The translations under genes and the position numbers were made by a program. From Thalassia testudinum (Eukaryota; Streptophyta; Magnoliopsida; Alismatales; Hydrocharitaceae), in the NCBI GenBank assembly GCA_037157565.1, contig JAZHRO010000024.1, positions 8,810,501 to 8,874,500 of the forward strand: a stretch of DNA of 64,000 nt, written 5' to 3'. Below, piece by piece: positions 12,201 through 24,200 of the stretch (positions are counted from its first letter, which is position 1; each line of letters begins with the position of its first letter). The notes below the pieces were generated by a model, which had not been told where the DNA came from, ran no database searches, and saw only the letters and a program-made list of their open reading frames with translations.

Positions 12201-15200
12201 AAAAAAATACCTTCGGTGGTATCGATACCACCCAACCCTGTCGATATCAATATATCACCAATACTGATATTTCAAACCTTGCCACCCAGTCATTGTCAAC
12301 CTCCCAATCAACAAACTTGACAACAAATTCCTCCTGAGTTAAGATGTACTTCTTCCTGTGAAATCCTACAAATCGAGAAAAAGAGATCGACTATAATAAG
12401 AAGTTAGTGACATCCAACTTGATAGAAGTGTCCTGCATAAAAGATGATATGCTTGGGGTAGAGATTCTCCCCGCCGAATCACCAAAGGACTCCTTCTTGG
12501 TCTCCATACCTTCCGACATGTGGGAAACACAATAAACACAAGCTGCTGCAGTGAAAAAATTAGATCATATGTTGATCTGAAAACTTCCTCACCGAACTGA
12601 AAATAAAGGCGTCTAAATCATGACAACCTCCTTAGGGATTAAATGGAACCCCAAAGAGGTTGTCTTTGCTTGTGGGCCTTTGCTGGACGGAGGAGGGAAA
12701 GAGAAGAGGTGAACCTCCTAACCCCTCAAAAGGACAGTCGACGGTAGCAACCGTAAAGGGAGAAAGGAGGCAAGAACAGCGGTGGGCGACGATGGCCTCT
12801 AACCAGTCACAGTAGCGGCGACGGCATACTCCAATGAAGGCACGACAGTGGCACCTGAGGTGAATGGACCCCTCAAGGGGTCAATTCAAATGATCTCGCC
12901 CATGAAGGCAAATGGTCTGATGCTCGTAGTCGAACCCCTCAGGGACGATGGTGACGACAGCTATGCGTGGAGGCAGCATCCATGCACAGGGGGAAGGCAG
13001 CAACCATGCAAGGGGCAACAGTAGTAGGCAAGAGCGTTGTCCCAACCGGTGGAGGCCTCCTGTGACCACCAGTCAATGGTGGAGGCGACGGCCTGGAGAA
13101 AGAGTTAGGGTTTGGTGGAGGGGATGGAGGTTAATTTATGGTGGGATACCAAAACCTCGATCTAGGATCGTTGCTCTGATATCATGTTAGATTGTAAATG
13201 CCAAGTCTTATTAGAATAACCCTAAGGCCCTTTATATAGGGAGGCACCTAAGGGAGAGATCACAAGAATGTCCCTACCATAATAACATCACACAAAATTG
13301 GACATATTACTCAACAGTTTGTGCTCTTAATCTTCATGAAAAACTCCTCTTTTCTACATGGAAGTGTTGCATTTGCAAGCTTATTTGGACATGGATGGGG
13401 CACTATCTTTGTGAAAAGAGAATAAGTTGTTTTCTTAAACCTCAAGGAAAACCCTAGACCTCTACATATGAAAGGAAGCTAAAGGACAATTACACATATG
13501 CCATGGCCTCAAGAAGAAAAGTAGAGTAAACAAGGACAAAAAATAACCAATGAACTACATTGATTTAAATGCTAACGGCATGTCGTCGGCAAGGGCATTT
13601 CCGAGCAACGGTCGTGCCGACATGAAGAAAGCGTCGATTTACAGGGATTTCGTCGGCATGCCCTCGGCACGGTCGGCATGCCGTCAGCATGATCGGCATG
13701 CTGGCGAAATTGATGCCCATGTCTAGGTTGCTATTGGTTTTTTTAATTACTTTTGCTATTTTTGTTGGTATGCATCAGCATGCCCATAGCATGCTCATCG
13801 GCATGGCAATCGAAAAACGGGCATTTCCACGGCATACCCTCGGCATGCCCACGAAATGCACACTTGGAATTCATCGGCACGACATCGAAATCGGCATTTC
13901 GAACCTTGATGAACTAAACTAATGCTTCTCTCTCAACACTCGTTCTCAAGCTGGAGTATAGATGTCCAGCATACTCAACTTGGAATAGCATTAGTCGAGG
14001 GAGGCACATGAGAGTGCTTTAGTGAACATATCTACATGCTGGTCTCCAGATACCACATGTAAGGTGTAAATATATCCTTACAAATCATATCACAAGTATA
14101 GTGGTAATCCACCTCTACAAGTTTTGTTCTTTCATGGAAGATTGGATTATGAGTAATGAGTGTTGCCTTGTTGTCAAATCTTATCTCCATAGCGCCAGGT
14201 ATTGGAACATGTAAATCCATGAGAGGTGACCTAATCCACATAAGCTCAAATGTGATTTAAGTCATAGCTTTATACTCTAATTCTACACTCGACTTGGCTA
14301 CCATGATTTGATTCTTGCTCTACCATATAACCAGATTACCCTCGACAAGAATGCAAAAACCAATAGTAGACTTCCTCTTTTTGAGACATCTAACATAGTC
14401 AACATCCGTGTAGGCCACCACATCTAGAGAGTTCCCACAAGTAAATAACAATCCCTTTCCTAGAGCCAATTTCATATACCTAAGGATCATCATAGCCGTA
14501 TCCCAATGTACTTACATTGATTTGTCCATGAACTAACTCACTTTGCTAATCGCAAGCACAATATCATGCCTTGTGACAATGACATGTAGTAGCTTCCCTG
14601 CTAACATTTGAACTACTTAGCATCAACTAACTCTGAGTTATCACCATATATAAATGCACACTAGGGTCCATGGGCATAAAAGTAGGCTTCACCCTTAGCA
14701 TGCTAGTCTCCCGGAGTAGATCTACTACATACTTTCTTTGAGAAAGAACTACTCCACATGTATTCCAAGCCACCTCAATTCAAGGAAATAGTGGAGTGGA
14801 CGTAAATCCTTTGAAGCAAACTACTTGGCTATAAATTGCTAAGTAATTGTAACGCCATCAACATCATCCCCTATCAATATAATATCGTCCACGTAGACAA
14901 ACATCACCATCACTCCTTTTCTGGTCTTCTTTATAAACAAAAAGTAGTCGACAGAAGATCTCTTGAAGCCAACCTCTCAATCACATCCGAGAGTTTTTTA
15001 AACTATACTTTTGGACTCTGCTTAAGTCCATAAATTGCCTTAAGCAATCTGCAGACCTTGAAACACTCTCCCTTAGCCTCAAATCCCGAAGGCTACTACA
15101 TATAAACTTCCTACTTTAGATCGCTATAGAGGAAAGTATTCTTGACGTCAAGCTAGTGGAGAGCCCAATTGCAATGAACAGCAACCGAAATAAGTATGCG

Positions 15201-18200
15201 AACTATGGGAAGTCGATCAACTAAGGCACCATTTGTTTGCAGGGATTAAGCTGTTTATGCTGCATTTGGGTCTTTTAATCCTGGGTTATAACAATCCCGG
15301 GATAGAGCCCTCAATCCCAGGATTATCCAATTCCAGGGGGTGGGATGAATTTATCCCAAGATAGTGTGAGAGAAGACACACACCTATTCCCCCAAACACT
15401 TTGATCCATATTTTCCCAAACACAAAAACTTCACATTCCCATCACTTACAAAATTAATCCCTCAAAACAAATGGTACCTAAAGTGGGTGTCAAAATAGTC
15501 AACCCCATACGTCTAAGTGTATCCTTTTGCTACCAGGCAAGTTTTATATCTCTCAACCAACCCATACGAGTGATATTTGATGGTAAACACCCATTTGCAT
15601 CCTACCACAGCTACATCATTTTGAGGTTGAACGAGGCTCCAAGTACTAGAAAAGTCTAATGCAGCCATATCTTCCTCCATGGCATATTGCCACCTTGAAT
15701 CACAGAGTACCTCTTAATAAGGGGTAGGTGTCCAACTAGTCGAGAGAGAGACAGTAAACTATGAGTACTAGGGAGAGAGACTCGCCATAGACATGTAATT
15801 AGGCATCGAATGCATAATACATAACCTAATACACTTCCGAAAGATAATAAGCAAATCAAAATCGTCGACTACTGGGTCTCACCAGGCTCAAACTCAAAGT
15901 CTTTAATTACTATAGTCTCAAGTTGCTGAGGTATATTGGAGTCTCCTTAAGCAACAAGAATGTTGGTCTCCATATCATGAGGTACATGGCTCTCCTTAGG
16001 AGTAGAAGGTAACGACTCTAGAGGAGGCCCTAGAAGGGGTGGTTCTTGCTATTGAATTTGACAAGTATAGATCATCCTGAACCTACTCTTTAGGTGATCA
16101 ATTGGAGAAGGTGGACCCTCAAGTGACTTCCTTTGCAGTTTATTTAAGGTTACAAGAATCGACATAACTACCTTACCCTCACATATCGGAATGGTAATGC
16201 ATGAGCCAGACATAGAATAGTAAGAAATGAACTCCATAAAAGTGGCATTTACACTCACATAATAGCGTCAGCCAACAAGATCATAACACCTGTAGCCTTC
16301 TTGAGTCTTTAAGTCCCCAACAAAGACACACTTGACTATTCGAGATGCAAGTTCATCCCCATGGGGCCACAAAGGAGTACAAATGCAACGCATCCAAAAA
16401 CCTTGGATGGAGCCCCAAAAAAACTCACGATAAGGAAATATAAGTGAATAAGGACATTACTCATCAAGTTCCATAGCTAACATCCAATTAATGAGGTAGC
16501 ATGCAATAACACCACATCTCCCCAATATGAAATTAACAGGCTATTCTGGATCAAAAGTATCTGTGCTACATCCAAAATATGCTAATGCTTCCTCTATGCC
16601 ACATCATTTTGCTATGACTTGTAAGGGCAACTAGTTTGGTGGTTGATCCCATGCTCCCAGTAAAAGGCACAGAGAGAGTAAGTGCAACACTTCAGAGCAT
16701 TATCTGATAGAATGACTTTCACATTAGCCCCGAATTAATTTTTGATCTCCACCAGAAACATCTTGATAATATGTCGTGCTACGTGTTATTGTGATAGGCT
16801 ATTTGTTATCTTGTTTTCCTTGTTGGACTTATGGTGTAATTTTTCCCTTGTCTCTCTCTATATAGACATAGGGACGGCTTGATAAAATAAGACTTCTTTT
16901 TCACTTCAACTTGATATCAGAGCAATAGGTTGTCTCCACCAAAAAGAACGCTAACCCTACCTTTCGCAGGGAGCCAACATCGCCACTGTTAATGATAGCA
17001 CCGGCACCGAATCGCCAACTACCGCCACTACTATAGCCGAAGCGCCACCGCGCTGCTGCCCTCACTCACCGCAGCATTGCTGCAGCGACCACAGCAGCAT
17101 AGCACCTAATCACGACACTGCTGTGGCCCCTCGTCGCCACCCTGCTACAACCGGAGGGTCGCCTGAGCGCTGCCCAAGCCCTGTGCGACTGCTGTGAGGT
17201 AGCCTAAGCATCACTCCCGACATGTACTGCTGCTATGCCTTGCCTTGAAGCCCCTATAGCACATCGCCACACCTTGGTGCACGTACTGCAGTAGCGCGGG
17301 TCGCAACCACAACGCAGTTACCATCGTTCTCTCCTCGTTTTGTTGCCACTCGGGTCGTTAGAGAGAAGGATCGATGTCTCCAAGAACTCCATAGGAAGGT
17401 TCTTGGATATTGAGGGGTGAAGATTTCAAGCAAGAACCTTCTTATGGTTAGTATGACCTTTTTTATCTCTTAATCTAATTTAAGGTGTGTATTCCCCGTT
17501 GTGAATGTTTTTCCTTGGGGTGTGTATTCCCCAGTGAAGTGTTGGATATTTTGTCCGTGGATTGCGAGGTGTATATTCCCCAAGTTGTCGGTATTTAATC
17601 CAAGTTTTCAGATCGACTGTTTGGGCTTACCATGTCTGCATCAGATGCTTCTGAGGTGTCTTCAAGACAAAGTACAAAAAGTGGAGTGTACAAGAGCCCC
17701 TTCTTTGCTCCGATTACAAAATTGGATGAAACCAATTACCCCAATTGGTCTCAAACCTTCCTTATCACTGTTGAAGGCCATGATAGGAAGCATGTGCTTA
17801 TGAAAGCACCACCAGAGTAGAAAACAGGAAAATACGCAACTTAAAATCAAGATGATGCTATGGTGAGAGCCTGGATCTTGAATAGCATTATTTAAAAGGT
17901 TGGCGATAAGATTATGTACTATAGTTCTGCCAAAACGATGTGGGATGGCTTGAAGACGACTTATTCACATGAGTTGAATTCAATTCAAGTATTTCAAATA
18001 CACTATGATTTATGCCATCTCAAGCAGGAGGAGATGAATCTGTCTCAGTATTACTCCACCATGAAGAGGTTATTGGAGAAATATAATGCATGTAGACTAA
18101 TGTGTACTACTACATGCAGGGACCACAGGAAGAAGTTTGCAGCCCAAATGTTCCTAGCAGAGCTGGGTGATTACTATTGTGCGACTCGTTCGCAGATTCT

Positions 18201-21200
18201 GACTCTCTCTAAGCTTCCTCCTATTGAAGAAATTTACAGAACGCTACGTATGATGCAAATTCAGCCTACTCATGATGCAGTCGTTACCAATACATCTTCA
18301 ACTCATGTTACTGTTAGCACTCGTGGTAATCGTGGAGGCTTCTTTCATGGCAAAGGCAAAGGCTGAATTGATGGTCGTGGCAAGCCTACATGTTCTTTCT
18401 GTAGCAGGCATGGCCATGTTGAGGCTAAGTGTTAGAATAAGCTTGGATGTCCTACTGGGGCCAACCAGGCCTCTGTTACAGCCTCTCCAAGTGTGAGCAC
18501 TGAGGCAGTATCCCTTGCAGAGGCAGACTATGATGCAATTGTGCAACGACTAACACAGTTGACTCATGAGCAGCCTCAATCCTCCAGCACTGCAGCCTAT
18601 GCATCTGCATCAAGTACAAAAGGGTCATGGTTGATTGATTCAGGTGCATCTAATCATTTGACAGGAAATTCCAGTGCTTTAGGGAATTACAAAAGACACC
18701 ACAAGAACATTCAGTACAGTTGGCAGATGGTAGACATGCCCCCATCCATGGTAAGGGAGAAGTATCTGTTACACCCTACATGCATCTTAATGACGCGTAT
18801 TATGTGCCAGACATGGTAATGCAACTGCTTTCTGTTAGTTCCATTACTAAGCAGTTGAATTGTCGTACTATTTTTGACACTGTTGGATGCATTTTTCAGG
18901 ACCGCATGATGGGGAGGACGATTGGTGGTGGCCACGAAGAGGGGGTGTGCATCAACTAGTTCAGACTCCAGTTGCTACAGCTTGTCAGGCGACTACTGCG
19001 GGGAGTGCCTTGCAATGGCACAGAAGACTTGGTCATCCTTCACTGGACAAGCTATGCCATGTCATCCCTCACTTGTCTCCCTCCATGAAGATTCAGTGTG
19101 ATGCATGTCAGCTGAGAAAGCATCACCATGCCAATTTTCCAGCATCTATCCAATCTACCAGTTCTACTTATTTTGATTTGCTGCATTATGATGTCTGGGG
19201 TCTTAGCCGTGTGGCAGACCGCCAGAATTTTAGATATTATCTGTTATTTGTGGATGATTTTTTTACTTATCATAGACCTTTTTGATGAGGAATAAATCAG
19301 AAGTTGGCTCTTTGATTCAGCAATTTGTGATGTTTGTGAAAAATCAATTTGGTGTATACATTAAGAAAATCAAAACCAATAATACATTAAAATTTTGCAC
19401 AAAGAAACTGGCTGATTTGTATGGATCACTAGGTATTGTGCATCAGACATCATGTCCTCATACGTCGCAACAGAATAGGATAGCTGAAAAGAAACACCGC
19501 CACATTTTGGATACAGCTAGAGCTTTACTTATCCAGAATAGTGTTCCGCATAGTTACTGAGGAGATGCAGTTCTTACTGCATGTTATCTCATTAACAGGC
19601 TCCCTTCCTCTATGTTCCATGAGCAGATTCCATATAGCATCTTATATCATAATGCTGACTTATTTCTTGTGCCACCAAAGACCTTTGGGTGTATAGCATT
19701 TGTACACCTCCTTGGGCCTGGTCATGACAAATTGGCACCAAGGGTAGTTAAATGTGTATTTCTAGGATAACAGAAGGGATACAGGTATTTTGATCCCATA
19801 CACCAAAAACACTATGTGAGTGCGGATGTGACTTTTCACGAGTCTATCACTTATTTTTCTACCTCAAGTCATCAGTTGAGAGAGATAGAGGTGACTGTCC
19901 CTATGCCTGTACCTCCTATAGCCTTGGAGGATTTCTCTCATAGTAGTGGTGTATCCACTAGAGATCATACTATGGGCACTTTTAGACCTATACAACCTAA
20001 TGAGAAGACATTCAAGGGTGCTACATATCAGCTGCCAGTTGCTTACAGAGAGAAGACACACCTCCCTCTTCTTCAGTTCCTACTAAGCCACCATCGTCCT
20101 CCTCTGCTTAGGTATGTATTGGCAATACTGATGATTCTTCTACTCGTCTTCAGGGTCCCTTATTCTACCCACAGATGAGGATGTTCTCATTGCTATCAAA
20201 AAGGCTCCGAGATCCTATCATGTTGCTGTCAGTGTTGTTTCTGTAGGTTCTCTTAGGTCAAAGTTTCATGCCTTTACAGTTGCAGTCTCTAGTACAGAGA
20301 TACCCACTTCCTACCAGCAGGCTCTCCTACATCCACATTGAAAGGCAGCTATGGAAAAAGAGATGTTTGCACTTCCTCATAGAGGCACCTGAGAGTTGTC
20401 TACTTTACCTTCTGGTGCGCACTTAGTTGGGGTCAGATGGGTCTTTGCCCTGAAATACAACTCTGATGGGTCAATTTCTCGGTATAAAGCTCGCCTTATA
20501 GCCAAAGGATTCACTCAGACCTAGGAGGTGGATTTCTTTGACACTTTTTCTCCTATGGCACGACTCTCCACAGTTCGTATTCTAATCTCTGTTGCAGCTC
20601 ATTATGGATGGCATCTTCACCAGCTGGATGTCAAAAATACCTTTCTATATGGAGACCTGGAGAAGATATTCATGCAGCACCCACTTGATTTTGAAGTTCA
20701 GGGGGAGTGTTGTGCAAACTTCGTAAGGCTATTTATGGCCTTAAGCAGAGCCCTCAAGCCTGATTTCAGCGTTAGTTTGAGGCACTCTCTATGCTTGGAA
20801 TGCATAGATCTTTTTCTGATCATTCCTTGTTAGGAAGAGTAGTACTGGTACCGTGACTTTATTGGTATATGTTGATGACCTTATCCTTACAGGCGATGAT
20901 GCAAATGGTATTACTCAAGTGAAGGAGCATTTGGCTCGCCAGTTTGTCATGAATGATCTTGGGAAGCTGAGATATTTTCTAGGTATTGAGATCGCCGCGA
21001 GCAAGCAAGGCATAGTAATGTCTCAGAGGAAGTATGCACTTGATATTCTTCAGGAGACAAGGATGCTAGGATCTAAGGAAACCAACATTCCTATGGATCG
21101 TAAAGTTCACTTATTTGAGGATACAGTGAAGCTAAAGGATAAGGTCTATCGGCAACTGGTTGGAAAGTTATTATATGTAACCATCACCAGGCCAGACATC

Positions 21201-24200
21201 AACCATGCAGTAGGTAAGCTAAGTCAGTTCTTAGACAAGCCCACTGATATTCACTAGCAAGCGATTATGCAAGTGTTGAGGTACATTAAGGGATGTCCAG
21301 ACAGAAGCATTCTATTCCAAAAGGGCCCTATGTCTATAGTAGCTTACTTTGATGCAGATTATGCAAGAGAGGTGGGAGACTGGCGATCTATTACTGGTTT
21401 TTGCACATTTGTGGCTAGAAATTTGGTGACCTAGAAGACCAAGAAACAGAGTGTTGTTTCACGCTCTAGTGTTGAATTCGAGTACAGGACTATGGCTCAT
21501 ACTACAGCTGAGATGATATGGATCAAATCTCTGCTAAAAGATCTCCATGTTGAAATTCAGAAGCTTATGGAGATGCATTGTGATAATCAGGCTACAACAT
21601 ATATTGCTAATAATCCCATGTTTTATGAGAGGGCGAAACATATGGAAGTGAACTATCATTATACCAAGAGTCTGATTCAGCAAGGTTTACTTCGTACTAC
21701 GTGTCTTGCCTCCACTGACCAAACTGCTGATGTTTTTACCAAGCCAGTACCTGGCCCCCAGTTTGAGAAGTGTAGGAACAAGCTAAGCATGGTGGATGAG
21801 GGGGAGTGTTGAGTTACATGTTATTGTGAGGGGCTATTTGTTATCTTGTTTTCCTTGTTGGACTTATTGTGTTATTTTTCCTTTGTCTCTCTCTACATAA
21901 AGAGACAGAAGGATGACTTGATAAAATAAGACTTCTTTTTCACTTCAAGTTAATATCACCAACTTTAGACTTGGACTTCAACAGGAATACCCACGTTAAG
22001 CAAAAACATCATCCATGGCAACAAGGTAACACCTATGACCGAAATGATCAGGAGCACAACTAGGTCCCAAAATATCTAGATGAAGTAACTAGAACATTAA
22101 CTCAGAACTTCAATATTACATCCTTGGAAAGGAGCTCCTATGATGCTTACAAAGTTGGCAAGCTTTGCATTAGAGGGTAGCAGTTGGTGGAATCTGCAAT
22201 ATCGCCTATCAAAGTTTAGATAAGAGTTGATGGCTAAATTGGAGGTGCCACCAATAACTAAAAGACCCTCCAAATGAAGAGATGCATGGCCAACATATGG
22301 CGACTGTAGGAGACGATAAACGCCACCTTATGCCCACAAGCAATAACTCGTTCTATCAGTATGTTGTGAAATGCAAGTGACACATCATCGAAACACTACT
22401 CTCCAATTCAGCTCCTATATAATCTGACTAATAGATATAGGCTGAAGGGAAAGTCTAAAGCAAGAAAAGCATTCTCCAACCACATGTAGGGTGTAACCTA
22501 TACCTATACCTATACCTAACTCGTAATAAGGGAACGTCGCCCATCAGCAACCAATATGGTTCTACCTGATAGAACTTGACTAAGCCTGGATAATTATCTG
22601 GCATCACCACGTATGTGTCAAGATGCACTCAAATCAACTAGCCAATCAGCGTCATCTGCCTTTACCTAAGACTGGCATGTAATGCCTACTTAGGATGCAC
22701 CACACTTGCAAAGTCACTGCATCAACATGTCATACTCGACTTGTTAGACCTCAAATCTAAATTTCCACACTTGAATCGATTTCTATCCTTTGTAAGGAGC
22801 CCAACGCTTCTCGTTTCACATGAATCAGAGCATTGCAACTTGCATTGCGGGAATTCTACTAGAAAACCCTTGTTTTTTTAATCGACTTCGATCTCTTTTC
22901 ACAAGATATTTTCCAAATCCTTGAGAAAATCTAAAACCAACAACACTGATTTCGTGTAAATCGGAGGTCGTTAGACCCCTTTTCAGGGTCTACGCACATT
23001 CCACGACAATTTAACGAATTTTAATTCAAATTTCAATACAAAAATGTCGAGATGAAAATCGAGGCCCAAACGTGAAGTCCAAGACCACAATATTCCTATA
23101 GATATTTCAGTACAATGGATAGAACAAAAATGAGCATTGATTTGATCTTGATCCTTGTGGAGCGAAAAGGACAATCTACTGGATCTGAATGCACTCGCGG
23201 CTAATATCTATAAATGACTTATTTTTTTATAATAGATGAACATTACCATATGGATATTCAAGCACAGCATGGACACTCCATTGCATTTCTCCTTCCAATT
23301 CAAAAGAAATATGTTTTGGACCCTTTCTTCCCAATGCAAAGTAGATGCTCCAACGCGAACCCAGGGCATAAGGGGCATAATGACTTGATGCCATCCTCAC
23401 CTTCCTTCGGCTTAACATCGACGATCTATTCAGGGTTCCATTCCAAATGGCAACTAAACACAAGGGTTGCGCTCGTTGCAAGACTTAACCCAACACCTTA
23501 CGGCACGAGCTGACAACAGCCATGCACCACCTGTGTCCGTGTTCCCAAAGGCACCCCTCTTTCAAGAAGACTCGCAGCATGTCAAGCCCAAGTAAGGTTC
23601 TTCACTTTGCATCGAATTAAACCACATGCTCCACCACTTGTGCGAGCCCCCGTCAATTCCTTTGACTTTCACTCTTGTGAACATACTCCCCAAATAGGAT
23701 ACTTAACGTTTTAGCTACAGCACTGCACGGGTCTATATGCACAACACCTAGTATCCATCGTTTACGACTAGGGCTAAGGGGTCTAAAATCCCATTTGCTC
23801 CCCAAGTTTTCGCCTGTCAATGTCAATGTCGACCCAACAAAGTGCTTTCGTCGTTGGTGCTCTTTCTGATCAAAAGCATTTCACCGTTACACCGGAAGTT
23901 CCCACTACCCAATAAAGACTTTCAAAACCCGAAAACAAGATTTTGCAGGTTGCTTCGTTGTTTTCAAAAGAAAAAAAAATGAGAGCTCCTAAAAATATCT
24001 ACCAACCTCAACCCTAACCCCTCTTTATATAAATAGCCTTCCTCCCCTTTCCCCCCTCAGAATTAGCATCGCACCCTCCCCTCCCCATTTTCCCTCCCAC
24101 GTAAACGACCTCACTCCTCCTCCAATGAACATCCCCACGGCCAACCCATCTCTCTATCTAGCACTCCCCACCAACCACCCCCTCCCCTCTGTCCTCCAAC

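Larger units (their letters stand above)
11179..12281. mobile_element. hAT-like element hAT-2 (ATATCG/GATATC-rich)
   Basis: The ends are CAAGGTTTAAATATC and, as reverse complement of the right end, CAAGGTTTGAAATATC. The 8-bp duplication CCACCCAG is perfect (11171-11178 and 12282-12289). Both subterminal regions are crowded with GATATATCG/GATATCGCCG variants. It is inserted in Copia-1 gag, whose frame resumes on both sides. The interior carries a foreign copia protease fragment between two similar 60-bp segments (11342-11420 and 11912-11965). It encodes no transposase. Confidence 0.85.
7229..12540 (-). pseudogene. Copia-1 gag-pol remnant
   Basis: Domains run right to left in copia order. Gag starts near 12540, is split by hAT-2 and continues near 11178. 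A CCHC knuckle ([14 protein letters not shown]) lies near 10670-10620. A decayed protease ([10 protein letters not shown], where DSGAS is expected) lies near 10380. The pre-integrase/integrase block ([20 protein letters not shown]) spans about 9980-9790. The RT region is at 8705-8141, where the catalytic motif reads VYVNDI instead of VYVDDI. RNase H lies at 7570-7229 (YCDNKAAI and following). Many stops and shifts make it non-functional. Confidence 0.9.
7083..13316 (-). mobile_element. Ty1/copia LTR retrotransposon Copia-1 (degenerate, complete structure)
   Basis: LTRs lie at 7083-7216 and 13185-13316. Both begin TGTTAG and end CTCAACA, and the element is flanked by the perfect 5-bp duplication GTTTG (7078-7082 and 13317-13321). 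On the minus strand the primer site TGATATCAGAGC lies directly inside the 5' LTR (the right one). A polypurine stretch GAGAGGGAG precedes the 3' LTR. The LTRs are only 132-134 bp and differ at many positions, so the insertion is old. The hAT-2 element (1.1 kb) is inserted in gag. Confidence 0.93.
16772..21950 (+). mobile_element. Ty1/copia retrotransposon Copia-3, structurally complete
   Basis: LTRs at 16772-16911 and 21807-21950 are about 90% similar by eye. The 5-bp duplication TAATA flanks them (16767-16771 and 21951-21955). The primer site TGATATCAGAGC directly follows the 5' LTR and a GAGGGGGAG polypurine tract precedes the 3' LTR. Gag, protease, integrase, RT and RNase H are all present in order on the plus strand, but stops and shifts prevent translation. 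It is inserted head-to-tail opposed into the integrase of Copia-2. Confidence 0.95.
14032..22740 (-). pseudogene. Copia-2 pol remnant (RNase H to protease)
   Basis: Right to left, the sequence before the solo LTR reads EYDMLMQ and a decayed protease near 22640 ([12 protein letters not shown]). Integrase follows, split by Copia-3: an [15 protein letters not shown] frame joins 21956 and beyond to 16767 and below. RT lies near 15650-14550 and is split by the MITE at 15225-15478. RNase H is at 14241-14032 ([21 protein letters not shown]). Frames are broken throughout. The missing bridge between halves matches the insertion points of the younger elements. Confidence 0.82.

Noticed and set aside
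23361..23913. Functional rRNA gene or mitochondrial origin
   Set aside because: Only part of the 16S is present, with many substitutions and indels, and diagnostic positions match the plastid version.
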